From: Opitutaceae bacterium
Lineage (GTDB): Bacteria; Verrucomicrobiota; Verrucomicrobiia; Opitutales; Opitutaceae
Assembly (NCBI GenBank): GCA_030693515.1
Contig: JAUYAK010000003.1
Coordinates: 62,001-126,000, forward strand
Direction of reading: 5' to 3'
Length of the DNA: 64,000 bases
Positions 43,725 through 52,430 of the stretch are shown one piece after another; positions within the stretch are counted from its first letter, which is position 1; the number at the start of each line of letters is the position of its first letter. The position numbers and the translations under genes were made by a program. Below the pieces are notes generated by a model. It worked only from the letters and a program-made list of their open reading frames with translations. It did not search any database and was not told the origin of the DNA.

Positions 43725-44570
43725 ATGATCACCATGAAATCCACCGCCAAGCAATGGGACGACGTGCGCACGGCGTTCTCGACCTCGATCATGGCCGACA
43801 CCGCGCTTCAGAGCCTGGCCGAGAATCTCGACCTGCCCGCGTGGCCGATCAAGGGCCCAGGCCAGACCCCCTCGGCCTACATCGATCTCACGTTTGACGA
43901 GCTGGTGGAGACATTTGAGGCCAAGGGCCAGCCGCCCGAACTCGTCGACAGCCTCATCCTCATCATCAAGGAGACGCTCGCGTTCGACAGCCCCTTCGCT
44001 GACATGGTCGAGAATGCCGAGTCGGCCTCCGCGCGGGAGAACCCGATGCTGAAGAACATGGCCAAGCTCAGTCTTCCCGAGAATTTTCCGATCGCGCTCA
44101 CGGCCCTCGACGCAGACACGCTGGAATTCTGCAAACTTGAGCGGCTCGCCACGCTCGGCGAGTTTGCCGTGTTTGCCCAAAGCATGGCGAAAAACGTGAT
44201 CCTGGGGGGGGATTTCAAGAAGCTGGTCAACGCCCTCTCGCACATCGACGAGGCGGCGCTCGCGCAGGTGCTGCCGTTCCGCCGCGGGCACCGGGGGCTG
44301 CATCTCATCGAGGCGGTCGGCCAGGCAGCGCGCGCGCAGGACGGCGAGACCCGGGTCGAGCTGGCGACGGCGTGGTTCAGCGACGATGTCGCGGCCATCG
44401 AAAAGGATTTGGCCGCGGGCGGCACGCTTGAGCGCCAGTTCAGCGCCATCACCAATCCCGCGGTCGCGCACCGTGCGGCCGAACTCCTCCGCCCGCACCT
44501 CCGTCTGCCCGCGGCGGCGCAGGCCAAGACCAAGCGCTCCGGTTGGTTTGCCCGGCTCTTGGGCCGGTGA
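43725..44570 (+). CDS. Unknown protein in the ParA operon
   Basis: 281 residues from the ATG at 43725; an ATG at 43734 is also possible. I do not recognise the family. It is soluble and mostly helical, with segments FDELVETFEAKGQPPELVDS and LERLATLGEFAVFAQSMAKN, and a basic, Trp-containing end (KTKRSGWFARLLGR) that could touch membrane. The gene is about 50 bp after parA and 5 bp before the coiled-coil gene. It may be the partner that ties the ATPase to its cargo; this is inference from position only. Confidence 0.7.
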   Translation: MITMKSTAKQWDDVRTAFSTSIMADTALQSLAENLDLPAWPIKGPGQTPSAYIDLTFDELVETFEAKGQPPELVDSLILIIKETLAFDSPFADMVENAESASARENPMLKNMAKLSLPENFPIALTALDADTLEFCKLERLATLGEFAVFAQSMAKNVILGGDFKKLVNALSHIDEAALAQVLPFRRGHRGLHLIEAVGQAARAQDGETRVELATAWFSDDVAAIEKDLAAGGTLERQFSAITNPAVAHRAAELLRPHLRLPAAAQAKTKRSGWFARLLGR

Positions 44571-44575
44571 TTGCC

Positions 44576-45274
44576 ATGCCCGCGCCTGTTCCAGTGCCGG
44601 CGCCCAGTCCCCGGCCGCGGCCGACGGCGCACCCGCTCGCGCTGCCGCGCCGTCGGGGAGCATCGAAGATGCCATTTACCGCGCTCGACGCGTCCGTCGC
44701 CGCGCGCGAGTCCATCATGGCCGTGGTGGCCGAGACGCGTTCGCCATTCAACGGCTCACCCAATCCCGCCGCCACGAAACTCCTCGAACTTGAGCGCACC
44801 CTCAAGCAGCTTGAGGTGACGCTTGCCGAACGCGAACGCGTCATCGCCGAGGGCGAAGCGCGCTTGGTCGAGCACGAACGCGACTTGGCGGAGATGGAGG
44901 CGCTGCTCTTTGCCCGTTCGCAGCTCCTCGACGTGGCGCAGAAGCCCGCGGCGGCCGGAACCATCGTCTCACCCGAGGAACGCCGCGCCTTCAACCAAGT
45001 GAAGGCGGAACTCGACCGCCAGGAGGCCACCATCAAGGAGACCCGCCAGTCGCTGGCGGAGCGCGAGCGGTTTATCGACGAGTCGGAGACCAAGCTTTTC
45101 GAGAAAGTGCAGGCCCAGCAGGAAAAGGAGATCGAACTCGACCAGCGCGAGGAGGACCTCCGCGCGCTCGAACGCCGGATGCGCGAACGCGAAGCCGAGC
45201 ACGATCCGGTGCTGGCCGCGGCGCTCAAGGCCGACGACGAGCGCGCGAAACAGCGCGACGAATTCAACGAGTAG
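44576..45274 (+). CDS. Long coiled-coil protein in the ParA operon
   Basis: 232 residues from the ATG at 44576. A Pro/Arg-rich start (MPAPVPVPAPSPRPRPTAHP) and a linker are followed by almost uninterrupted coiled coil from about residue 75 to the end (TKLLELERTLKQLEVTLAER, DQREEDLRALERRMREREAE). An internal ATG at 44669 could start a shorter form without the Pro-rich part. No enzyme domain is visible. It is 5 bp after the unknown gene and ends the operon. A scaffold or spacer role with the ParA ATPase is plausible. Confidence 0.7.
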   Translation: MPAPVPVPAPSPRPRPTAHPLALPRRRGASKMPFTALDASVAARESIMAVVAETRSPFNGSPNPAATKLLELERTLKQLEVTLAERERVIAEGEARLVEHERDLAEMEALLFARSQLLDVAQKPAAAGTIVSPEERRAFNQVKAELDRQEATIKETRQSLAERERFIDESETKLFEKVQAQQEKEIELDQREEDLRALERRMREREAEHDPVLAAALKADDERAKQRDEFNE

Positions 45275-45498
45275 CGCGGGCGGGATGGCGGAAGAAGACG
45301 AACCCCGCCCCGGCGTATTCGATGCGGACCGTGCGCGGCATAGCCACGCGGGCGAAACGAACCAGTCTTTAACACATCTGCTAATCGTAGGGCCCCAAAC
45401 ACCAAAACCTGACGCAGTCTGGCCTCCCTGGCGGAGCGCGGGTGCGAGCCGGTTCATACCGTCCGGCTCATGACCCGTCCGGCTCTCTCACTTTCGCC

Positions 45499-46578
45499 TT
45501 AATCTTCGAGTATCAAACCGAGAAGTTGGACGAACTCTGAGGAATCGGCGAAATAGTTCGGATACGCCTCTTTGATGCCGCCTACTGCCGTAGAAGAAAC
45601 GAGCGCTACCACGACACCACCTGCATTTGCTGTGGCAGCTTCCAACGAGGTGTATTCAGCTTCTGCTGAGCGTGAATTGTCTTCCGCAAAAACTGTCGAG
45701 TCGACCTTCTGCCCCTCCAAATCGATTTTGAGTAACACAAACCCAGGCTGCTTAAGCTCCGAAAGCTGCTCATCGACTACAACCAGTGAGCCCGCATACG
45801 CCGCAAATTTTTTCATCACGCGTAGTTTCTTACAGCACAACCTGATTTCCTTCGCGCTTTGCTGATGGATTAGATCGTCCCGAATTCGATCACGATATGC
45901 GCGGCGTTTCGCTGCGAGGTTCATGCCTTCGAAAAGGTGGATAGAATCCATCAGTTCAAAATGCTCACCAAGTTCTCTGAATAATTCCCGCCATTCGGGG
46001 TCCCCCTGATTCGATTTGAGAGCCTGTTGCGTGAAAAGATCGACGATCTCTAAAGCTGTGGCCCAGTAATGCTGAATTCGCGTCCGAAGCTGCACTTCAA
46101 TACGTCGCGTCTGGCGGGACTCACTTGGAAACAGTCCGATAATGTGAACACTGCGATATCCACCAGGTTTGGGTTTCTGGATGTAGTCCTTGATGCGCAC
46201 CTTGCCGTCCGCCCATCTGAACTCTGGAAGTCTCTTCAAATCCCTCAGGGTTTGAATCAGTTTCTTCCGGCTACTAAAAATCGCGCGACAGCCGCCAATA
46301 TCTTGGACGTTTCTCAAACTCATCGACGGAAACCGCCGAAGCTTCAAGACGATCGAAACGAACCGCTTAAGCCTCTTGGCAAAAATTGCTTTCCTGTCGT
46401 TCTTTAGAGCAACTGATTGGAGGCGTTCAGATGCTAGCGTGAGAGGCAAGCTATGCTCGGAGCGCCAGTAGGAAAGCACCTCCATCACTTCCGCAAAACG
46501 ACGCTCATCCTAGAATACGTCGCTTGAGAGAAGGAGTTCTCCTGCCCGGTTAACTTGTTCACCTGAGAATTTCTTCAT
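45499..46578 (-). pseudogene. RelA/SpoT-domain protein gene interrupted by an in-frame TAG at codon 23
   Basis: The open part (330 codons from the GTG at 46488) holds the synthetase-like domain: LRNVQDIGGCRAIF, KDYIQKPKPGGYRSVHI and RRIEVQLRTRIQHYWATALE. Upstream in the same frame an ATG at 46578 gives MKKFSGEQVNRAGELLLSSD-VF, then TAG (46510-46512), then DERRFAEVMEVLSYWRSEHS. Both sides look like one continuous N-terminus, in which helical VNRAGELL precedes VLSYWRSEHSLPL, so the TAG is most likely a nonsense mutation. Proteins of this type make (p)ppGpp or related alarmones, or modify RNA as toxins or defence factors. GC content is visibly below that of its neighbours, suggesting transfer. 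Confidence 0.7.
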
Positions 46579-46712
46579 CCCGACTCCAGAATGACCGTAG
46601 CCCGATGGAACCACAAGGTTCGAACCGGCGAGACAGGTGACAGGTTGTCCGGGCAAAGCCGAAGTGACATGGGGTAGTCAGGCGGGCGCAAAGGCGCAGG
46701 CTGACCATCGCT

Positions 46713-46940
46713 ATGATGCCCCCAAATTCCCCGATCCCTGCAGCGGCCGTGGCCGCGATTACTGCCAGTCACGTCCCGACTGCTCCCGTCGCGTGCGGCG
46801 CGAAACCCCATCGCCTGATCAAGCTCGGCGTCGATGTGTATTGGGGAAGCAAAGTAGGGGGCATTCCTGGAACCAAGCCGAAGAGGTTAGGACCAGGGTC
46901 AGGGACAGCCGAACGGGGCAGGCTTTGGGGTTTGGGTTGA
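46713..46940 (+). pseudogene. Possible remnant of an IS110-like transposase N-terminus
   Basis: A 75-codon frame contains KPHRLIKLGVDVYWGSKVGG, similar to the first block of IS110-family DEDD transposases, where an L-G-x-D-V-H motif supplies the first catalytic Asp; here the His is Tyr. The frame stops soon after. No terminal repeats were seen. The rest of the 469-bp gap (46579-47047) shows no gene. The call rests on one short motif. Confidence 0.3.
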
Positions 46941-47026
46941 TGGCCGGAGTTAAGGCGAATCGTGTGACACGACGATGGCGCGCAAGCTCAGGCTCGCGGC
47001 GGAGGACGGATTTGCCACGCTGATCC

Positions 47027-47051
47027 GGCGGGCCGGGACGCTCGCCGCTAC
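47027..47051. repeat. Solo arm of the GTAGCGGCGGGC palindromic repeat family
   Basis: These 25 bases match the right arm at 31606-31630 at 24 of 25 positions. No partner arm is nearby. The stop codon of the HD-GYP-like gene (complement of 47048-47050) lies in its end. Confidence 0.75.
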
Positions 47052-48340
47052 GTCTGCACGAGCAGCCGTTGCGCGATGGGGGTGGCGTGGTTGTGGCTGT
47101 TGATCTTGGCGATGGTGGCTTCGTTGAGCCGTTCGCCTTCGCTGATCAGCAGCAGGCCGTGCGGGCTGAAGATGCCGCTCGCCAGGACCATGCCGGGCGC
47201 GAGTTCGGAAAGCGTGATCTCGCGGACTTGCTTGGGCAGTTGCACGAGATGCGAGACCTTGGCGAAGAGCCGCACGGCCTCGGGATCGTAGTCGCGGCCG
47301 GAGCGTGAGAGCACGGATTGCAGGGCCGCGGCCTTGGGCAGGCCGGACTCCACAAAGCCGACGGCCACGGCGAGGCAGCGCGCGGCCCACGGGATCGATT
47401 TGCTCGACAGCCCGTCGGGATAGCCCAGGCCGTCGAAGCGCTCGTGGTGGGCGCGGATGACCTCGCCCACCTCGGGCCGGTGATCGACGAGCGCGGCCAG
47501 CGTCTGGCCGTAGATCGGGTGGCTTTGCAGCTGCCCGCGTTCGCGTTCCGAGAGGCGGTCGCTGCCGTTGCGCAGGGCGCGCACCATCTCGCGCGGCATG
47601 CCGATGAGGCCGAGATCGCAGAGCCGCGCGGCGCTGCGCAGCGCATGGCGCTCGGTTTCGGAGAAATGATCCGTCGCCGCCATGAGATCCGCGAACTCGA
47701 CGACCGCCTTGGCCTGGTTGCCCAGAATCGGATCGTAGGTCGTGAGGATGCGGCGGCAGAGTTCGAGCGAGTTTTCGTAGCGGGCGGCCAGCTCTTGGTT
47801 GGCGGCCTCGACCCGGCGCTTTTCGGCCTCGATGGCGTGGACCTTGCCCTCGAGGGCGGTGTTGGCCTCGCGGAGCTGCTCGTTGAGCGCCTGCGTCTCG
47901 GCATGCAACGCCTCGTTGCGGGTGACGAGATCGTGGCGCTGCACCGCGTTGCGCACGGTGGCGACGAGTTCCTCGCGGAGCCAGGGCTTGGCGACGAAGC
48001 GGAAAATCTCCCCCCGGTTGATCGCCTCGATGATCACGGGCAGATCGAGCACCGCAGTCATCAGGATGCGGGAGCAGTGGGGGCGGAGCTTGCGGCTCTC
48101 GACGAGAAAATCGAGGCCGAGCATTTGCGGCATGCGCTGATCCGAGATGATGGCGGAGAAATCCTGCTCGCCCAGGATCGCGAGCGCCTTGAGCGGATTC
48201 GTCGTGGCGACAACGTGGAAGCCTTCGCGTTCGAGCGAATGCTTGAGCATCTCAAGGACGAGCGACTCGTCGTCGACGAGCAGCAGCTTGGGCGGTGGCG
48301 CGGAAGGGACGGCCGAAGTGTGGACGGATGGGTTCACCAA
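47048..48340 (-). CDS. Response regulator with degenerate HD-GYP domain
   Basis: 430 residues. The N-terminal receiver domain has the acidic pair LLVDDESLVLE, phospho-acceptor D67 in IISDQRMP and K118 in FVAKPW. A coiled-coil linker (residues about 140-190) leads to an HD-GYP-like domain with SHPIYGQTL and AHHERFDGLGYPDG. The first metal site, normally HDIGK, reads CDLGL at residues 241-245, so the His ligand and Lys are lost while the HHExxDGxGYP part is kept. It may therefore bind but not hydrolyse cyclic di-GMP. It is divergent from the flagellar operon. Confidence 0.88.
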   Translation of the reverse strand: MVNPSVHTSAVPSAPPPKLLLVDDESLVLEMLKHSLEREGFHVVATTNPLKALAILGEQDFSAIISDQRMPQMLGLDFLVESRKLRPHCSRILMTAVLDLPVIIEAINRGEIFRFVAKPWLREELVATVRNAVQRHDLVTRNEALHAETQALNEQLREANTALEGKVHAIEAEKRRVEAANQELAARYENSLELCRRILTTYDPILGNQAKAVVEFADLMAATDHFSETERHALRSAARLCDLGLIGMPREMVRALRNGSDRLSERERGQLQSHPIYGQTLAALVDHRPEVGEVIRAHHERFDGLGYPDGLSSKSIPWAARCLAVAVGFVESGLPKAAALQSVLSRSGRDYDPEAVRLFAKVSHLVQLPKQVREITLSELAPGMVLASGIFSPHGLLLISEGERLNEATIAKINSHNHATPIAQRLLVQT

Positions 48341-48503
48341 TGTCGGGAGGGTTGTTCAAAATATCGGCGCGTGTCGGGCGAAATGAAGGCTTGGGAAAAA
48401 TTTGCCGCACCCGGCCGTCGATAATGGAACGGTCCGCTGAAATGCGCGCCGGTCGATTTATAGTAACATGAACCATAGCGTCTTATGTCGGACCAAGTCG
48501 CCG

Positions 48504-48519
48504 TGGCATCGGCTTTGCT
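48504..48519 (+). promoter_or_regulatory. Sigma-54 (-24/-12) promoter for the flagellar operon
   Basis: TGGCATCGGCTTTGCT has the invariant GG (48505-48506) and GC (48517-48518) exactly 10 bases apart, near the TGGCAC-N5-TTGCT consensus. The expected transcript start is close to 48530, one base before the flgB ATG. The copy before flhB at 62977-62992 is very similar. Confidence 0.8.
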
Positions 48520-48530
48520 AAAGTGCCGGC

Positions 48531-48917
48531 ATGATCGATCCCATCTTCCAAACTGACAACTACCAGTTGGCGCGGAAGCTCCTTGATGGCGCCGTGCTGC
48601 GGCAGGAGGCGATCGCGACCAACATCGCGAACGCCGAGACGCCGGGTTTCCGCCGGATCGATTTGTCCGCCGACTTCGCCGTGCAACTCAAGTCCCGCAT
48701 GGCGGCGGGTGATTTTGCCAAGACCGCCGATTCCATCCGCCCTCAACTCGCCGCCGACCCCTTCGCCCGCACCGTGCGGCCCGATGGCAACTCCGTCGAA
48801 CTCGAGCACGAGCTCATGGCCATGAATCGCAACTCCGTGGAACACGATTTCCTGAGCGAAATCGTCTCCAACAACCTCAAGCGCCTGAAGCTCGCGATCA
48901 CCGGCCGCACCATGTGA
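48531..48917 (+). CDS. flgB: Flagellar basal-body rod protein FlgB
   Basis: 128 residues, starting MIDPIFQTDNYQLARKLLDG. The flagellar rod motif ATNIANAETPGFRRIDLS is at residues about 27-45, and the C-terminal helix (NSVEHDFLSEIVSNNLKRLK) completes the coiled rod subunit. It forms the proximal rod together with FlgC and FliE, which follow. It is the first gene of the operon and lies directly behind a sigma-54 promoter. No ribosome-binding site is visible upstream. Confidence 0.95.
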   Translation: MIDPIFQTDNYQLARKLLDGAVLRQEAIATNIANAETPGFRRIDLSADFAVQLKSRMAAGDFAKTADSIRPQLAADPFARTVRPDGNSVELEHELMAMNRNSVEHDFLSEIVSNNLKRLKLAITGRTM

Positions 48918-48945
48918 GCGCGCCTTTCGCTGACCTATCCGCCCC

Positions 48946-49365
48946 ATGAACCTGATTTCCGGCATCGATATTTCCGCCGGCGCGCTCAGCGCCCAGAAGA
49001 CCCGGCTCGACATCGTCGCGCAGAACATCGCCAACGCCCACACGACCCGCGGCCCCAATGGCGCGCCGTTTTCGCGCCAGGTCGTCTCCTTTGAATCCGA
49101 GCTGCTCCGTCGCGCCCCCGGCGGCGGCATGCCGCTTCAGACCGTGCGGGTCGGCAGCATCACGGCCGACCGCTCGCCGGGCGAGCAAGTCTACAACCCG
49201 CAGCATCCTGACGCCGGTCCCGACGGTCTCGTCCAGATGCCCAACGTGAATCTCTCCTACGAAATGGTCGACCTCATCACCGCGTCGCGCGCCTACGAGG
49301 CCAACCTCTCGGTCGTGAAAAACGCCCGCCAGATGGCGATGAAGGCCCTCGAGATCGGCAAGTGA
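48946..49365 (+). CDS. flgC: Flagellar basal-body rod protein FlgC
   Basis: 139 residues. The rod/hook N-terminus is MNLISGIDISAGALSAQKTR, followed by LDIVAQNIANAHTTRGPNG. The C-terminal helix is SYEMVDLITASRAYEANLSV, typical of FlgC. It polymerises with FlgB in the proximal rod after export through the flagellar type III system. It is 28 bp after flgB and 17 bp before fliE. Confidence 0.96.
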   Translation: MNLISGIDISAGALSAQKTRLDIVAQNIANAHTTRGPNGAPFSRQVVSFESELLRRAPGGGMPLQTVRVGSITADRSPGEQVYNPQHPDAGPDGLVQMPNVNLSYEMVDLITASRAYEANLSVVKNARQMAMKALEIGK

Positions 49366-49382
49366 GCTGATTTGCCGACCCC

Positions 49383-49718
49383 ATGAATCCCATCGGATCC
49401 GTTTCCCCGCTCAACGTCGCCGGCCTCGCGCGCCCTGGCGCCGACCTGCCTCTCCCAAAGATTGGGATGCCCATGGCTGCGCCCGGCGCCGCGCCTTCGC
49501 AGGGCTTCGGGCAGATGTTTGAAGGCCTCGTTGGCACGGTCGAAGCCAAGTCGGCCAACGCGCAGGAGCTCACCCGCAAGGTGCTGCTCGGCGATTCCGA
49601 TCAGCTGCACCAAGGCGTCATCGCCATGCAGGAGGCCTCGGTGGCCTTCACCATGATGGTCGAGGTGCGCAACAAGCTCGTCGAGTCCTACCAGGAACTC
49701 ATGCGCATGCAGGTGTGA
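49383..49718 (+). CDS. fliE: Flagellar hook-basal body complex protein FliE
   Basis: 111 residues. After a Pro/Gly-rich start it shows the FliE pattern FGQMFEGLVGTVEAKSANAQ and the C-terminal AMQEASVAFTMMVEVRNKLV, ending YQELMRMQV. FliE joins the MS ring to the rod and is an early export substrate. Position between flgC and fliF is the standard flgBC-fliE-fliF order. Confidence 0.95.
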   Translation: MNPIGSVSPLNVAGLARPGADLPLPKIGMPMAAPGAAPSQGFGQMFEGLVGTVEAKSANAQELTRKVLLGDSDQLHQGVIAMQEASVAFTMMVEVRNKLVESYQELMRMQV

Positions 49719-49765
49719 GCCCGCCGCGCCTGTAACCCATCTCGCCCACCGTCTCAGCCCGTCCG

Positions 49766-51385
49766 ATGAAGAATTTATCCCAATCGCTCCTCGTCCTCTG
49801 GAAACAGCTCGGCCTCAACCAACGCGTTTCCCTCGTCGTCGCCACTGTCGCCGTCATCGGCGCCATGGCCGGAGTCATGATCTGGTCGCAGCGGCCGGAC
49901 TACCAGCTGCTCTACGCGCGCATGGGGGAGAAGGATGCCGCGGGCGTCATCAGCCACCTCCAGACTCTTAATGTCCCGCACCAGCTCACCGCGGGCGGCA
50001 CGGGCGTGATGGTGCCCACCACCATGGTCCACAAGATCCGCATGGACCTCGCCGGCAAGGGACTCCCGAGCGGCGACGGCGTCGGCTTCGAGATTTTCGA
50101 CAAAGGCCAGTTCGGCCTCTCCGACTTCGTGCAGCGCACGAACTACCTTCGCGCCGTGCAGGGCGAACTCGCGCGCACCATCATGCAGGTCGCCGGCGTC
50201 CGCTCCGCGCGCGTGATGATTGTGCAGCCGGAGAATCGCCTCCTGCTCACTGAGAACGGCGTGAAATCCACGGCTTCGGTCTTCGTTGATGTCGGCGGCG
50301 GCCGCCTCGATCCCGACCAGGTCAACGCCATCCGCCACCTCGTGGCCAACTCCGTGCAAGGCCTCGGGCCCGATCAGGTGGCGGTGGTCGACAACCGCGG
50401 TCGCACCCTCTCCGAGGATTTGAAACGGGATCCCATGCTCGGCAGCGCCAACTCGCAGATGCGCTACCGCCAGCAGGTCGAGGACTACTACGCCAAGAAG
50501 GTTGAGACGATGCTCGCCTCCGTCATCGGCGCGGGCAACGCCGTCGTCCGCGTCGCCGCGGAGATCGAGTCCGAGGCCACCACCCAGACTTCCGAGAAAT
50601 ACGATCCCGACGGGCAGGTCGTGCGCTCCCAGACCAACACCGAGGACATTATCAACAGCAGCGAAGCCCGCACCGGCGGCGGCGCCACCGGCGTGAGCGC
50701 CAACGTGCCCGAAAAAGCCGGCACCACCGCCGGGGCCGAGGCGCGCCCCACCTCGCTCTCCGAGCAGAACCGGAAGAACCGCACCACCACCTACGAGATC
50801 AACCGCGTCACCACCAATACCACGCGCAACCCCGGCACCGTGAAGAGTCTCACCGCCGCCGTGATTGTCGCGCCGCGCATGGTCGCCCAGCCCGCCGGGG
50901 CCGATGGCAAGCCTGCCGCGCCGCAGGAGCAAAAGCGCACTCAGCCGGAACTCGATGCCCTCCGCCAAATCGTGATCAATGCCCTCGGGCTCAAGCCCGT
51001 GCCTGGCCAGCCGCTCGAAGCCATTGTCTCCATCCAGGAGACGGCTTTCCAAGGCATCGACCTGCAGGCCGCTTCGGTGGACGCCGGGCGCGCGGTGGGC
51101 GCTGGCGTGCAGCCCTACCTCGACCTCGCTAACCGTTACATCGGCTTCGCTGGTGCCGCGCTCGTCCTCCTCGTCTTCTGGCGCATGCTGAAGAAGCAAC
51201 AGCCCGAGGCTGTGCCGATCGAGGTGCTCCAACTCGCGCCGGAGCCCGGTGGCCGCGCGACCTCCAATGGCGCCCACGTGACGCCCGAGATGCTCACCGA
51301 ACTCATCCGCCAGAAGCCGGCCAACGTCGGCACCGCCCTCCGTGAATGGGTCGCCGCCGGCGCCGCGCCCGCCGGGAAAAACTGA
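49766..51385 (+). CDS. fliF: Flagellar MS-ring protein FliF
   Basis: 539 residues with membrane helices at about 20-45 (VSLVVATVAVIGAMAGVMIW) and 450-470 (YIGFAGAALVLLVFW). Between them lie the ring-building motifs QLTAGGTGVMVPTTMVHKIR and GVRSARVMIVQPENRLL. A Thr/Asn-rich loop (residues about 290-360) is the periplasmic beta collar. The C-terminal cytoplasmic tail, which binds FliG, is present. It forms the MS ring in the inner membrane, the base of the whole flagellum. Confidence 0.95.
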   Translation: MKNLSQSLLVLWKQLGLNQRVSLVVATVAVIGAMAGVMIWSQRPDYQLLYARMGEKDAAGVISHLQTLNVPHQLTAGGTGVMVPTTMVHKIRMDLAGKGLPSGDGVGFEIFDKGQFGLSDFVQRTNYLRAVQGELARTIMQVAGVRSARVMIVQPENRLLLTENGVKSTASVFVDVGGGRLDPDQVNAIRHLVANSVQGLGPDQVAVVDNRGRTLSEDLKRDPMLGSANSQMRYRQQVEDYYAKKVETMLASVIGAGNAVVRVAAEIESEATTQTSEKYDPDGQVVRSQTNTEDIINSSEARTGGGATGVSANVPEKAGTTAGAEARPTSLSEQNRKNRTTTYEINRVTTNTTRNPGTVKSLTAAVIVAPRMVAQPAGADGKPAAPQEQKRTQPELDALRQIVINALGLKPVPGQPLEAIVSIQETAFQGIDLQAASVDAGRAVGAGVQPYLDLANRYIGFAGAALVLLVFWRMLKKQQPEAVPIEVLQLAPEPGGRATSNGAHVTPEMLTELIRQKPANVGTALREWVAAGAAPAGKN

Positions 51386-51405
51386 ACTGATCGCCCCCTG
51401 CGACC

Positions 51406-52428
51406 ATGACCGAATTCGACTACGGCAAACTCACCCGCCAGCAGAAGCTCGCGGTCTTCCTCATCCTCGCCGGTCCGGAGACCGCCGCGGAGGTCCTGCG
51501 CCAGTTCGACGACGCCGAGATCGAGCTGATCTGCCGCGAGATGTCGGCCTTCAAGGTCGTGCCCGCCGAGATCCAGCGCCTCGCCGTCGAGGAATTTTCC
51601 GGCCTTATCATGCGCAGCGCCAGCTCCGCGCTCGGCGGCATCGCCTACGCCCAGCGCACGCTCGCGATCGCCAAGGGCGATCAGAAGGCCTCCGCGATCG
51701 TGGGCCGCATCGGGCCCGGCTCCGCCCACGCCGGCGATGTCGCCAAGGACATCTCCGAGATGGACGCCATGCAGATCTTCAACCTCGTGAAACACGAGCA
51801 GCCGCAGACGATCGCGTTCCTGCTTTCGTATCTCGACAGCGCCAAGGCCGCGGAGGTGTTTTCCCTGCTGAACCCCGATCTCCGCGACGAGATCATCGAG
51901 CGCCTCGGCACGATCGAGAGCACCTCGCTCAACCTCGCCAACAAGATCGCGCGCGGGCTCGGCAAGCACCATGATTCGAAGGCCCGGCCCTCTTTCCACC
52001 GGAGCGGAGGCGTGCGCGCCGTCGCCGATCTGCTCAACCTCGTCAGCAAGGAGTCGAGCAAGGCGATCCTGACCAAGCTCGATGAGCGCAACGCCGCGCT
52101 CTGCGCCGCGGTCCGCAAGAAACTCTTCGGGTTCGAGGATATCAACCGCCTCACGCCCGCCGATCTCCAGCGCATCCTCCGCGAGGTCGATTCCGCCAAT
52201 CTCACCATGGCGCTCAAGGGCGCCACCGAGACGCTGCGCAGCCGCATCTACACCTGCATGTCGAAGCGCGCCGTCGAGACGCTCAAGGATGAGATGGAGA
52301 TGCTCGGGACCCCGCGCCGGAAGGAAATCGATGCCGCGCAGGACGCCGTCATCCAGATCGTCCGCCGCCTTGAGGAGGAAGGCCAGATTTCGCTCGATCC
52401 GGAACCCGCTGAGGCGGCTACCAGCTGA
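51406..52428 (+). CDS. fliG: Flagellar motor switch protein FliG
   Basis: 340 residues. N-terminal region LTRQQKLAVFLILAGPETAA and the EHPQTIA-like HEQPQTIAFLLSYLDSAKAA of the middle domain are clear. The C-terminal domain includes LFGFEDINRLTPADLQRILR and ALKGATETLRSRIYTCMSKR, where charged residues meet the stator. It is part of the C-ring with FliM and FliN and generates torque. It is 20 bp after fliF, with which its protein binds directly. Confidence 0.96.
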   Translation: MTEFDYGKLTRQQKLAVFLILAGPETAAEVLRQFDDAEIELICREMSAFKVVPAEIQRLAVEEFSGLIMRSASSALGGIAYAQRTLAIAKGDQKASAIVGRIGPGSAHAGDVAKDISEMDAMQIFNLVKHEQPQTIAFLLSYLDSAKAAEVFSLLNPDLRDEIIERLGTIESTSLNLANKIARGLGKHHDSKARPSFHRSGGVRAVADLLNLVSKESSKAILTKLDERNAALCAAVRKKLFGFEDINRLTPADLQRILREVDSANLTMALKGATETLRSRIYTCMSKRAVETLKDEMEMLGTPRRKEIDAAQDAVIQIVRRLEEEGQISLDPEPAEAATS

Positions 52429-52430
52429 CC

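Noticed and set aside
46510-46512. TAG in the RelA/SpoT gene as a pyrrolysine or programmed readthrough codon
   Set aside because: No pyrrolysine genes or stimulatory element are visible. A simple nonsense mutation or error is more economical, though not excluded.
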